Made by a program: the position numbers and the translations under genes. Below the pieces are notes generated by a model. That model did no database searches. It was not told the origin of the DNA and was given only the letters and a program-made list of their open reading frames with translations. Shown piece by piece: positions 25,739-37,514 of a stretch of DNA of 64,000 nt. Every line of letters starts with the position of its first letter. Position 1 is the first letter of the stretch. The DNA is taken from assembly GCF_002937075.1 (NCBI RefSeq), contig NZ_NHSJ01000134.1, positions 124,001-188,000 of the forward strand. The letters run 5' to 3'. The stretch comes from Rhodoblastus sphagnicola. Its GTDB lineage: Bacteria > Pseudomonadota > Alphaproteobacteria > Rhizobiales > Beijerinckiaceae.

Positions 25739-27169
25739 TCAGACCTTGGTCGCGCCCGGAATGGTCGCTTCCGCGACGATGCTGTACGTAGCATTGGAGA
25801 AGGTGAGTGTATGACCGGTGCTGAACGTCAAGGTAGTGGCCCCGCCCGAGGTGACCGTTGAATTTATGCCGCCGTTCGCCAGAGGCGAAACGATATCGAT
25901 CTTGGTGTCCGAGCCGCCGACGATCGTCGAATTGGCGTTGGTCGAGTAGAAGATCGTGTCGTGTCCCGTGCCGCCGACGATGCTGGCGTTGCCGCTGGCC
26001 ACGCCGATCGTATCGGAGCCGGAGCCCAAGGTGATCGTGTCGTGTCCCGTGCCGGTCCAGGCGATGAGCGATCCGCTGCCGCCGTGGATCGAGTTGTTGC
26101 CCTGGCCGAGGCCGACCCAAGTGTCCCCAATGCCGGCGTTGATCGTATCGGCCGAGCTCGCGAACCTCCCAGCCCAGATCGTGGCCGAGCCGCCACCGGC
26201 GTGCAGGGTGTCGTTGACCGTGTCGATCACGCTGTGACCGCCGCCATAAACGGTGTCGTTGCCCGAACCCGTCAAGATCGTGTTCGAGCCCGTCTGCCAG
26301 ACCTTGCCCTTGCTCGAGTCGCTGATGTTTTCAATATTGTCGGTGTTGTAGCCAATGATCAGGTTATTGCCCGCCGAGGCGCTGAGCGTGTCCAAACCGG
26401 AACCGGCGACCAACGTATCGGACGAACCCGTCCAAAGGCCACCCGCAAGAGATTCCGTTCCGCGGCCGGCGTGGATTTCGCTGTGGCCGCCGCCATAGAG
26501 CGTGTCGGTTCCGGCTCCGCCCCAGAGGATGTTCCGCACAGCCGAGGCCACCGTCGCGCCGATCTGCGTGCCATAGAGCACATTGTGACCGTCGGCGACG
26601 CCAAGAATTTGGCCGGAGCCCGTCCCCGCCACAATAGTGTCATAGGAATAAGCGGCCGACGCCGAGGTGTCGCCGCCATAGTAGCCGCTGCCCGAACCAG
26701 CCTGGATGAAGGTGCGGCCGGCGGCGCCTCCGTAAATGTTGTCAAATCCCGAACCGGCGGTGATCGTCTCCAGCACGCCCGCGCCGCCGACCGCCAAGAA
26801 AGCGCCAGCGCCAAGCTTGATGGTTTCGAAGTTATTGCTGCCGCCGTAGACGGTGTCCATCAACGGTCCGTAATTGTCGATGTTCAGCGTGTCGGCGAAA
26901 TCGCCTATCACGATGACATTTCCGCCGGCTGTGTCAGTCACCGAAATCTGGGACTTGTTCGGGTCATCGGCGATGAACAGCTGGCCGGGACTCGTCAGCG
27001 TCGCCGGCGCGCCGTCCGTATCCAAGATCACCGTGAGGGGCTTTCCCGACGCCGGCTGAAGACCGCCGGCAGTCAAAGCCTGCTCGATGAGTTGCTGCGT
27101 CAAGCCATTGACTGTAACGCCAAGATAGTGCTCAAGGCCTGATTTGTCCAAGTTATAAGTAAAAGCCAC
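25739..27169 (-). CDS. RTX-like beta-roll repeat protein, probably exported
   Basis: A 476-residue Gly/Asp/Thr-rich protein with no cysteine. From about residue 90 to 430 it carries many degenerate nonapeptide calcium-binding-type repeats, for example GTDTLYGGGHSEI, GSGNDTVYGGGHSVI and GTGHDTITLGSGSDTIGVAS. There is no N-terminal signal peptide, and the C-terminus is hydrophobic/Thr-rich (TLTFSTGHTLTFSNATYSIV), as in type I secretion substrates. No T1SS genes are in the window. GTG start with GGGGG upstream. It follows an unknown protein by 42 bases, so the two form an operon. It may be an adhesin, a matrix protein or an S-layer component. Confidence 0.8.
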   Translation of the reverse strand: MAFTYNLDKSGLEHYLGVTVNGLTQQLIEQALTAGGLQPASGKPLTVILDTDGAPATLTSPGQLFIADDPNKSQISVTDTAGGNVIVIGDFADTLNIDNYGPLMDTVYGGSNNFETIKLGAGAFLAVGGAGVLETITAGSGFDNIYGGAAGRTFIQAGSGSGYYGGDTSASAAYSYDTIVAGTGSGQILGVADGHNVLYGTQIGATVASAVRNILWGGAGTDTLYGGGHSEIHAGRGTESLAGGLWTGSSDTLVAGSGLDTLSASAGNNLIIGYNTDNIENISDSSKGKVWQTGSNTILTGSGNDTVYGGGHSVIDTVNDTLHAGGGSATIWAGRFASSADTINAGIGDTWVGLGQGNNSIHGGSGSLIAWTGTGHDTITLGSGSDTIGVASGNASIVGGTGHDTIFYSTNANSTIVGGSDTKIDIVSPLANGGINSTVTSGGATTLTFSTGHTLTFSNATYSIVAEATIPGATKV

Positions 27170-27211
27170 AGCCGCCCCCGCTTTTTAGCTTACATGCCCA
27201 AAAATTCGCGC

Positions 27212-28063
27212 TCAGCCATTCGCTGTCGCGCGGAAAACCTTTAGTTTCGACTCTTGCGGTCGCGCTACCGGAGCCCAACCAGCGATCGTGGCGTCCCCCA
27301 CCGTGGTCGCGACCAATTCAACACGCAGACCGACCAGCGGATCGACGCCCGCCGCGCTGACGATTTCGACTTCGCGGCCACGCCGGTTCATCACGGGAGA
27401 TCCCAAGAAAAGAGCGTTGACGACGATCTCGGCATTCTCGGCGGCCGCGCCCGACAGGCGCAGGCGTAGGCCCGCGAGCGGTAGCGCGCGGCATCGCGTG
27501 CCGACAAAATGTCCCGGGCCAGCCCAGTCCAGCCAGCGCGGCGGATTGGTGGCGAGCAGGGGTTGAAGTTCGAGCGAGAGTCCATCCGGCAGCGCGCCGC
27601 GCACCTCCAGGCCTTCAATCGGCGCCGGCGCTTCAGGGCCGGCGATCCATGCGCCAAGCGTCGTCTGAACATCGCCGCGCCGCGATACGTGCGCGAGAAG
27701 GATCGGGGCGCCCCGAGCGGCCGGGGGCATGGTCTGCGCCACCTGGGGGGCGGGCTGATCTCCACCCAACGGCTCGATCCGGAAGGACGCTTCAAGCGGG
27801 TCGCCGAGCGTCTTCGCGACGATCTTCACGAGGAGTTGACCGATCTGTTCGGCGCGAACGATGACGAAATCGCCCGGCTCCGAGAGGTATCCTGTGACGA
27901 CGCCGGGTGCTGAAATGACTTCGATAAAGGCAGCGCTCGCCGCCGTCGGCTTGACGAAGGCGAATGGAGAGGGGCCGCTCGTGGCGCCAGTCGCATAACG
28001 CAAAAGGATCAGACCACGGTTGACCGTGATTGTCGTTTCCTGCTCTTGCGGCGCTTGCGCCAA
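27212..28063 (-). CDS. Unknown beta-rich protein upstream of the RTX-like gene
   Basis: A 283-residue protein that I do not recognise. No signal peptide or membrane segment is seen. It is rich in short hydrophobic strands (GLILLRYATGATSGPSPFAF; FVIVRAEQIGQLLVKIV; GLRLRLSGAAAENAEIVVNA) and Pro/Ala linkers, suggesting two or three beta-sandwich units. The start is TTG, supported by a perfect AGGAGG five bases upstream. It is first in an operon with the RTX-like gene and may be co-secreted or act as its partner. The long AT-richer region before it should hold the promoter. Confidence 0.65.
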   Translation of the reverse strand: MAQAPQEQETTITVNRGLILLRYATGATSGPSPFAFVKPTAASAAFIEVISAPGVVTGYLSEPGDFVIVRAEQIGQLLVKIVAKTLGDPLEASFRIEPLGGDQPAPQVAQTMPPAARGAPILLAHVSRRGDVQTTLGAWIAGPEAPAPIEGLEVRGALPDGLSLELQPLLATNPPRWLDWAGPGHFVGTRCRALPLAGLRLRLSGAAAENAEIVVNALFLGSPVMNRRGREVEIVSAAGVDPLVGLRVELVATTVGDATIAGWAPVARPQESKLKVFRATANG

Positions 28064-28799
28064 TACAACCTCCTGATAGGCATTACAACCGCAGGTATAG
28101 CATCCGCAACATTCACCTTGCAGCAGCTATCCTTTACTTTTGGTAACATCAGCTCGGCGGTTTTGCCAATCGAAAATTTGCTGCGGTTGCGAGATTGCGC
28201 TGAACGGGCCTTGACACGCGCAGGAACGAACGTGCGCCCCCTTGGAAGGGTGGTCAAAAGCTAAATCTAAACAATGTATTAAGAATTCTGTTGTGTTCTT
28301 GTTCTGGTGATCTGCGGGAATACCCACACGGTCGTGGTTAAGTTCGCGCTCGTTTTCGTGGACGTTTCGCGCATTTTGATCAAATGGTAAAAAATACAAC
28401 CAAAAGGTGTATACAGCGTGTCGCGTTGAATTACCGTGGCAGCGCCCTAACTCCTGAAAGAATAGACGAAAGTTGGAGCGAGCTTGATGCCGTCGGCGCG
28501 CGGTGACAGGGGCGAATGCAACCGACGGCTGTGATCCCCGGTTGCAGACCGGGGCGATACGCCGATGCGCGCTGCGGGGCGTTGGTTTTTGAAGCTATCT
28601 AAAAAACAAGGGTTTATTGAATAAGCAGGAGGATGAATGGGCGCGGCGGGACAATTTAACCCCACCATTGCAGATCGCGGGCATGGCGCGAAAAAAAAGC
28701 AGGTTCGCGCGCATCGCCCCTGCGGATGGCGGCCCCGCATTCCCACGGAGCCGTCGCGCTGCCTCGGGCAATCGTGCGGGGTGGGCGCGCCGACGAGAT
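28064..28799. other. Long AT-richer intergenic region
   Basis: These 736 bases between the divergent-facing RTX operon start and the greA 3' end are visibly poorer in GC than the surroundings (28260-28460 especially). They must contain the promoter of the leftward RTX operon. I found no RNA gene. One small frame with a good ribosome site at 28637 is listed separately. Confidence 0.5.
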
Positions 28800-28807
28800 T
28801 TAGATGA
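28637..28807 (+). CDS. Possible small ORF with strong ribosome site
   Basis: A 56-codon frame starts at ATG 28637, four bases after a perfect AGGAGG (28627-28632). The product would be basic and Cys/Arg/Gly-rich ([17 protein letters not shown]...), with no known motif. It ends eight bases inside the 3' end of convergent greA. Open frames of this length are common by chance in GC-rich DNA, so only the ribosome site supports it. Confidence 0.2.
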   Translation: MGAAGQFNPTIADRGHGAKKKQVRAHRPCGWRPRIPTEPSRCLGQSCGVGAPTRFR

Positions 28808-29273
28808 ATTCGACCTTGAGGATCTCGTAGCTCTTGCCGCCGCCTGGCGTGTTGACTTCGACGGTGTCGCCGACCTTCTTGCCGATCAGCGCCCGCGAAA
28901 TCGGCGAGGAAACGGAGATGCGGCCAGATTTCACGTCGGCTTCCGTGTCGCCGACGATCTGGTAGCGCTTTTCTTCCTCGGTGTCCTCGTCAATCAGCGT
29001 GAGCGTCGCGCCGAACTTCACACTGTTTCCCGACAGCTTGCTGACGTCGATGATTTCCGCGCGGGCGATCTTGTCCTCGAGTTCGGCGATTCGGCCTTCG
29101 TTCAGAGACTGCGATTCCTTTGCCGCGTGATATTCGGCGTTTTCGGACAGGTCGCCATGGGAGCGGGCTTCCGAAATGGCCTCGACGATGCGCGGCCGCT
29201 CCACCTGCTGGCGATGCTTCAATTCCGCTTCCAGTGCGGAGAAGCCGGCGGCGGTCATGGGCAGCTTTTCCAT
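28800..29273 (-). CDS. greA: Transcription elongation factor GreA
   Basis: A 157-residue factor that rescues backtracked RNA polymerase by stimulating transcript cleavage. An N-terminal coiled coil (residues 10-75) has the acidic tip [12 protein letters not shown]. The C-terminal FKBP-like domain has [18 protein letters not shown]. Length and start ([10 protein letters not shown]) match the family. In many Hyphomicrobiales greA lies directly beside carB; here three genes separate them. Confidence 0.97.
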   Translation of the reverse strand: MEKLPMTAAGFSALEAELKHRQQVERPRIVEAISEARSHGDLSENAEYHAAKESQSLNEGRIAELEDKIARAEIIDVSKLSGNSVKFGATLTLIDEDTEEEKRYQIVGDTEADVKSGRISVSSPISRALIGKKVGDTVEVNTPGGGKSYEILKVEFI

Positions 29274-29419
29274 CCTTACGTCTTTCGTTTCGGGCCGTCC
29301 GCGGACGCGCCGGGGATCAAACGCGCAACGCGCCCCGGTGGGGCGCGTCGGCTTTCTGCAAGAGGGCAGATACCATCGTACATTCCCGGCGGCAGGTCAA
29401 CTCTGGGGGCGGGCGTCGG

Positions 29420-30106
29420 TCACGGCGCGAGGGCCGGCGGGAACAGCTTGTCCGTGTAGTTTGCAAAGGTGACGAGTCCGGGTAATCGCCGGCTGGACCT
29501 GATCGCGGCTAGCGCTCCCGCGCGGCGGGCGGCTTCCGCGTCGCGATCGACGCGGTCGCCCACCATAAGCGTCTCCTCGGGAGCAACGCCGGCCTCGCGC
29601 ATCAAGACTTGAAGACCGCGCGGATTAGGTTTGAGGACGCCAATGTGGGTGTCGGTCGCGCAGGCGACGAGATCGGCTCGCAATTGCAGGATTTCGAGTT
29701 TTTCGCGCGCGGGATAATCGGAATACACGCCGATCAAGATGCCGCGGCTCTTCAAGGCAAGGAAGAGTTCCCGGACGCCGGCGTATCGGCAGGCGGCGAG
29801 ATGCGCGAGTGGGCGCCGCTCGATCCACTCCCCGACGACCCCGCGGACGTCGGCTTCGCCGACGCCGGCCTCCCGCGCCGTCCTGGCGATCAGGATGGGT
29901 TCGAAGCCCTCGATTTCCGCGTCGCCAAGGGTCTCGCGAAGCGACCGGTAACGGCGAAGAATGCGCAGGGTTTGCATCGACTGTGTCGCCAGGGCGTGCG
30001 AGGCGATCTCCCACGCCATTCTCAGCCGCAAGGCCCGCTGGTCGTAAAGTGTTCCGTCCACATCGAACGCGACCAGCCGGATTCGGCTCCAGTCCAGCGC
30101 CGTCAT
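29420..30106 (-). CDS. HAD-family phosphatase
   Basis: A 228-residue hydrolase. Motif I is VAFDVDGTLYDQ, with both catalytic Asp residues; motif II is GVYSDYPA; motif III is VLKPNPRG; and motif IV is VGDRVDRDAEAARRAG. The cap is a helical C1 type. The ATG at 30106 overlaps the UbiA stop by one base (TGATG), so it is coupled to the prenyltransferase. By analogy with DPPR synthase/phosphatase pairs (mycobacterial Rv3806c/Rv3807c; UbiA-HAD fusions), it may dephosphorylate a polyprenyl-phospho-pentose phosphate. That role is inferred. Confidence 0.9.
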   Translation of the reverse strand: MTALDWSRIRLVAFDVDGTLYDQRALRLRMAWEIASHALATQSMQTLRILRRYRSLRETLGDAEIEGFEPILIARTAREAGVGEADVRGVVGEWIERRPLAHLAACRYAGVRELFLALKSRGILIGVYSDYPAREKLEILQLRADLVACATDTHIGVLKPNPRGLQVLMREAGVAPEETLMVGDRVDRDAEAARRAGALAAIRSSRRLPGLVTFANYTDKLFPPALAP

Positions 30107-31110
30107 CACCGCACGACTATGAAATGTTGTTCGACGAATTGGTCGAGCAGGGGAATGTGGAACACGCTGGCGATGAGGAACACGATCACAAGCAGGGCGA
30201 CAAGCGCCATCAGAGTAGGCTCGCGAAACAGCCTTTCCGGCTTCTGCGCGGAAGAATCCGGTTCGACCGACATGATGAAATAGAAGGTGAATAGGGCGAC
30301 CACGCAGGGCACCACCAGAATGTATTCGATGCGGTACTTGACCAGGAAAATGGAGAGACAGGCGACCGACAGCAGCGAGAAGGCGATGCAGGACGCGGTC
30401 AGTGTGGCGTCAGTGTAGTGGGCGAAACTTGCGCGATAGCGGGCCAGGAGGTCGGGGCCGTGCGATTCTCCGATCTCGCGGTATTCGGACAGACGCTTGG
30501 CGGCCATCAGGAAGGCGCCGCCGAACCAATAAGCCAGGATCAGCGAGGCCGGCGGCAGGGAAGTCGGATCGATAATCGCCCAGCCGATCGTCAGGCGCAG
30601 CGGATTGTTGACCGATTCCGAAATGACATCGAGATAGGCCTTGTCCTTGCTGCGGATCGGGGCGACGTTGTAGACAAGGCCCTGCGCCGCGAACAATCCG
30701 GCGATGATCAGCATGAGCGGGCTTTGCCATGCGGCGAAGGTCAGGCCTAGGCCGGCGAGCGCCAGCCATTCCGCGACGACGATCCGACCGTCCATCGCGC
30801 GCTGGACCGCGGAGCGGAGCGATTTCGTCGGGTGATGCCGGTCGAACTCCCGGTCGAGATATTCATTGATGACATAATTGGCCGAGGCGATGCAGACTGC
30901 GGTCAGCAGCCCGAGCGCGAGCGAGACCGGGAGGTTCTCGACCCGGACGCCTCGGAGGAGATAGGCGAGCACAAGGCCCGGCGCGATGAAGATATGCTTG
31001 GTGCTGTGATCGAGCCGGGCGATGGCGATGTAGTCCGCAAGGCGAGCGGGCTGCGGTTGCGTCGGATCGGCGGCGATTTGCGGAGAGGACATCGGCGGCG
31101 TGGCGGTCAT
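30106..31110 (-). CDS. UbiA-family prenyltransferase, DPPR-synthase-like
   Basis: A 334-residue integral membrane protein with about eight helices. The first Asp motif is NEYLDREFDRHHPTKSLR (NxxxDxxxD followed by H-P-x-K), a pattern seen in decaprenyl-phosphate phosphoribosyltransferases rather than ubiquinone or heme O synthases. The second motif is YNVAPIRSKDKAYLDVISE. ATG 31110 overlaps the previous stop (ATGA). The likely reaction transfers a phosphopentosyl group to a polyprenyl phosphate, the first step toward a pentose donor for surface glycans. DprE1/DprE2-like epimerase genes are absent from the window. Confidence 0.85.
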   Translation of the reverse strand: MTATPPMSSPQIAADPTQPQPARLADYIAIARLDHSTKHIFIAPGLVLAYLLRGVRVENLPVSLALGLLTAVCIASANYVINEYLDREFDRHHPTKSLRSAVQRAMDGRIVVAEWLALAGLGLTFAAWQSPLMLIIAGLFAAQGLVYNVAPIRSKDKAYLDVISESVNNPLRLTIGWAIIDPTSLPPASLILAYWFGGAFLMAAKRLSEYREIGESHGPDLLARYRASFAHYTDATLTASCIAFSLLSVACLSIFLVKYRIEYILVVPCVVALFTFYFIMSVEPDSSAQKPERLFREPTLMALVALLVIVFLIASVFHIPLLDQFVEQHFIVVR

Positions 31111-32516
31111 GATGTTGGTCCCGGAACGAGATCGCGATCTTGCGCGGGTTGGCGAGGTCGCGGGGACGAAAGCCTTCGCGCCACCATGAGCGCGAGGCTC
31201 GCCATGCTCGCGGGGGCCAGAACAATCATCCAGGCGATTTCGGGGAAGTAATACCGGATTTCGTCGGTCGGATAGACCAGCGTGAAGCACAGCGTCGAGA
31301 TCGCCAGCGCGAGGCTGGTCACGAAAATGCGCCCGCTTCTCAGCGGTATGGCGAACACGAACGGCAAAAGCATGAAGACGATGGGGATATAGATCGCCCC
31401 GAGAGCGGAATTATAGAACGACTGATGGCGGCTGACGAGCGATACGACGTTATCGGTCAGGGAGTTCTGAATGACTTTGGAATTTGCAAATTTCAGCATG
31501 TCGGGGCGGCCGAGTTCCGCGAGGCTCAGCCGTCGAAACAGGAAGATCTTCGTTCTTTCCGCCATCAACGCGGCGGCTTCCCTGGGATTTTCAGCAATGA
31601 TACGCCCGACGCCGGGGAGTATGCCGGAGAGGCGGCTGGCGTAGAGCTTGTCCCAATTGACGCTTTTCTGAAGATCCTGGCACCACATGTTCAAGGAGCA
31701 AGTGGCGTCGATTACCGGCTTGTCCGGGGCGAAGTCGCCGACGGGCGCTGATGTCCCGGGGATTTGCGAAAGAAGATAAAGGCCGACGAGCGAAGGACCC
31801 AGGTTCATCGTTCTTATGTGCCCACCGTGGCCAACCTTGATCTGGGAAGCCGCCACGGCGATGACGCAAGCGGCCAAGGTCGCCATTCCCGCCTTCGGGG
31901 GCAGGCGTCTGCTTAGGATCAGAAGCAGTGCGCAGAGGAAGAAAATCAGCGCCATTTCCGGGCGGAGGAGGATCGCCGCGCCGACGAAGATCAGCGCGCG
32001 CCGGAAGGCTCCGCTGATCTGGCAGCTGACAAAGCAAAAAACGCAAGCGGTGACGAACAGATGTGGCCCATGCAGGATCATCCATCCCGCAAAAGGCGAA
32101 AACACAAAGATTGATGCGGTGATAATGAATGTCTTCGGGTAGCCTAGCTTACGATGAAGCTCAAGAACCGAATAAAGGAAGAAAAATGCGGAGAGTAAAA
32201 TGAATATGCCGAAATCCTTGGTTATAAGGAAGAGCGGAATTCGAATGAAAACGTTCCAGATCGGCCATTGATTAAAGAAGTCTGGCGGGAACGCGAGCGT
32301 GTGCGCCTTGATGGCCTTGCAGATATATTCAACCCAGTTTATTTGCCAAATGACATCGTAATAAAACAACCCTGGATAAAACTTCAAAGTCAAAAACAGA
32401 GAAAAAAGACCACAGATCCATAAGTTTTTCTGCTCAATGAAGGACGAAGATCTTTCAAAGGCAAGCGTAAGTTTCGAAATTGAATTTTTTGCCTTTATGA
32501 ATTCCAAAAGGGGCAT
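31107..32516 (-). CDS. Polytopic membrane protein, GT-C glycosyltransferase-like
   Basis: A 469-residue protein with about ten membrane segments and a short periplasmic loop containing cysteines (ATCSLNMWCQDLQ). The early loop (YPGLFYYDVIWQINW, about residues 45-60) places an Asp near the first membrane exit, as in GT-C enzymes that use polyprenyl-linked sugars. ATG 32516 has AAAGGA upstream. Its 5' third is clearly AT-rich with rare-codon use, unlike its neighbours, which suggests horizontal transfer. It is translationally coupled to the UbiA gene. The function is inferred from context; homology is not certain. Confidence 0.75.
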   Translation of the reverse strand: MPLLEFIKAKNSISKLTLAFERSSSFIEQKNLWICGLFSLFLTLKFYPGLFYYDVIWQINWVEYICKAIKAHTLAFPPDFFNQWPIWNVFIRIPLFLITKDFGIFILLSAFFFLYSVLELHRKLGYPKTFIITASIFVFSPFAGWMILHGPHLFVTACVFCFVSCQISGAFRRALIFVGAAILLRPEMALIFFLCALLLILSRRLPPKAGMATLAACVIAVAASQIKVGHGGHIRTMNLGPSLVGLYLLSQIPGTSAPVGDFAPDKPVIDATCSLNMWCQDLQKSVNWDKLYASRLSGILPGVGRIIAENPREAAALMAERTKIFLFRRLSLAELGRPDMLKFANSKVIQNSLTDNVVSLVSRHQSFYNSALGAIYIPIVFMLLPFVFAIPLRSGRIFVTSLALAISTLCFTLVYPTDEIRYYFPEIAWMIVLAPASMASLALMVARRLSSPRPRQPAQDRDLVPGPTS

Positions 32517-32637
32517 TCCGCATCCTTTGCGTACAATCGATATTTCCAAACAAGGCGGCTGCGCGCCCGCCAAATCGGACACTGGATATCTTTTTCCGCC
32601 GCCATCGGCAAGCAATCCGCCGGCGGCGGCGGCGCGC

Positions 32638-35961
<3,324 letters not shown>

Positions 35962-36280
35962 GTCTGCTCTTTGTTATGACGGGCTGCGCCCGGCTTGTCG
36001 TTTTTCGGCGGCGCCTGGTCCGGCGAGGCCGCACACAAAAAAAGGCCGCGCTCCGGCCTGTTTGCCGGTGCGCGTCCTCCGCCGTCTGTCCCTGTCGGGA
36101 CGTGGCGCGCGCCCGGCCCGGGGCTGCTGTCGCAGTCCCTCTTGTCGGCGAACCTGTTAAACGAGTTTTTTTCTGCTGTGAACCCCATTTGCACGCAATG
36201 GAGGGGGATTGCGCCAGGGTGACGACTTTTTCATTGCGGCATGGTAAGCAGCGCGGGCAAAATCGTCGAGATCGCCGCTC
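35962..36280. other. Divergent intergenic region between carB and a cytochrome c gene
   Basis: 319 bases without a supported gene. It holds the carB leader on the minus strand, with hairpins at 36038-36057 (followed by a T run) and 36088-36101 (GTCCC/GGGAC), plus the upstream region of the rightward cytochrome gene. Confidence 0.5.
36035..36059 (-). terminator. Terminator-like hairpin in the carB leader (possible attenuator)
   Basis: Read leftward: AGGCCG, loop GAGCG, CGGCCT, then seven T residues. It lies about 75 bases before the carB start, with no leftward gene upstream to terminate. A 5-bp hairpin at 36088-36101 precedes it. This is a candidate transcription attenuator for carB. Confidence 0.55.
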
Positions 36281-36586
36281 ATGCGCTGTATTTTCCTCTT
36301 TCTCGCCCTGCTATGCTGCGTCACTCCGGGCTGGGTTGGCGCGTCTTGGGCGATGGACGGGGACTTGATCGCGGGCTGCGCGCCCTGCCATGGCCTTGAC
36401 GGCATCGGCCGCGACGCGGAAATACCCAATCTGGCCGGGCAGAACGAGGCCTATCTCTTCAACCAGTTGCGGGCTTTTCGCGCCGGGCGCCGCGCGCATC
36501 AGGAAATGCAGTACATGAGCCGTCACATGACCGAGTTGGAGATGCAGAGCCTCGCCGCCTATTTCTCCAGCCTGCCGCCGCGCTGA
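36281..36586 (+). CDS. Small periplasmic c-type cytochrome (c553-like)
   Basis: A 101-residue protein with a signal peptide (IFLFLALLCCVTPGWVGASWA) and one heme site, CAPCHG, at residues 33-38. Likely axial Met residues lie in EMQYMSRHMTE. It is a class I cytochrome for soluble periplasmic electron transfer. It is followed after five bases by gtrA and then tspO, forming a rightward three-gene run of small envelope proteins. The partner oxidase or dehydrogenase is not visible. Confidence 0.88.
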   Translation: MRCIFLFLALLCCVTPGWVGASWAMDGDLIAGCAPCHGLDGIGRDAEIPNLAGQNEAYLFNQLRAFRAGRRAHQEMQYMSRHMTELEMQSLAAYFSSLPPR

Positions 36587-36591
36587 ACGCC

Positions 36592-36984
36592 ATGTTGCGA
36601 CGCCAGTTTTCGTCTTTCCTCATCGTCGGCGGCCTCTCGACCTCGGCGCATTACGCAGTCATGATCGGGCTGAAGGAACTGGTCCATGCGCCGGTGATTC
36701 CGTCGACCCTGACCGGCTATGTCGTCGGGGGCGTGGTGAATTACATTCTCAACCGCCGCCACACCTTCGACACCCAGCGCACCCATGCCGAGGCCGGCTG
36801 GCGCTTCGCCGTGGTGGCGGCCGGCGGCTTTTTCCTGACCTGGGCGCTGATGGCGATGCTGACGGGCGCCTTGGGCATCCCCTACATTCTCGCGCAAATG
36901 TTCACCACGGGCGTCGTTCTGGTCTACAATTTCATCGCCCATCGCCTGTGGACGTTTCGCGCAACGCGATCTGAAACGTTATGA
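36592..36984 (+). CDS. GtrA-family membrane protein
   Basis: A 130-residue protein with four membrane helices. It begins LRRQFSSFLIVGGLSTSAHY and has the family signature VNYILNRRHTF with a C-terminal YNFIAHRLWTF. GtrA-like proteins are thought to flip or position polyprenyl-linked sugars in the inner membrane. The stop overlaps the TspO start (ATGA). No cognate GtrB glycosyltransferase is adjacent. Confidence 0.9.
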   Translation: MLRRQFSSFLIVGGLSTSAHYAVMIGLKELVHAPVIPSTLTGYVVGGVVNYILNRRHTFDTQRTHAEAGWRFAVVAAGGFFLTWALMAMLTGALGIPYILAQMFTTGVVLVYNFIAHRLWTFRATRSETL

Positions 36985-37502
36985 CCCAGGACGACGCCAT
37001 GACCCAAACGACGCTCACGCCGCAACCGGGGATGCGGCAAGGCCGCGCCGGCCTGGTCGCCGCGGGCCTGGTGTTCTTCGATTCAGCTCTCGGCCAACTC
37101 GCGACCGCGCCCAATCTGTTCCCGTGGTACGAGAGCCTGCATAAGCCGGCCTTCAACCCGCCAAACGTCGTGTTCGGTCCGGTCTGGACTGTGCTCTATT
37201 GCCTGATGGCGCTGGCGTTCTGGCGAATCCTGATCCTGCCGCGCCAGCCCGGCCGCAAGCTCGCGATCGGTCTGTTCATCGGCCAGTTGCTTTTCGCGGT
37301 GCTGTGGTCTTTCGCCTTCTTCGCCGGCCAGAGCCCGCTGCTCGGTCTGGTCGTCGTCATCCCGCAATGGCTGCTGGTCGTCGCCACGCTGGTGGTGTTC
37401 TGGCGGTTCGACCGGCTGGCCGGACTGTGTTTCGTCCCCTTGTCGCTCTGGGTCGGCTTCGCCGGGGCGCTCAATCTTGTTATCTGGCGGTTGAACGGGT
37501 GA
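36981..37502 (+). CDS. tspO: TspO/MBR-family membrane protein
   Basis: A 173-residue protein with five membrane helices and the family's Trp/aromatic pattern: FPWYESLHKPAFNPPNVVFG, VWTVLYCLMALAFWRI and a C-terminal SLWVGFAGALNLVIWRLN. Bacterial TspO binds tetrapyrroles and modulates porphyrin-linked gene expression or stress. The N-terminal 20 residues are a polar extension; ATG 36999 may be the real start. It is last in the cytochrome-gtrA-tspO run. Confidence 0.93.
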   Translation: MTQDDAMTQTTLTPQPGMRQGRAGLVAAGLVFFDSALGQLATAPNLFPWYESLHKPAFNPPNVVFGPVWTVLYCLMALAFWRILILPRQPGRKLAIGLFIGQLLFAVLWSFAFFAGQSPLLGLVVVIPQWLLVVATLVVFWRFDRLAGLCFVPLSLWVGFAGALNLVIWRLNG

Positions 37503-37514
37503 AAACCTGGCCTC

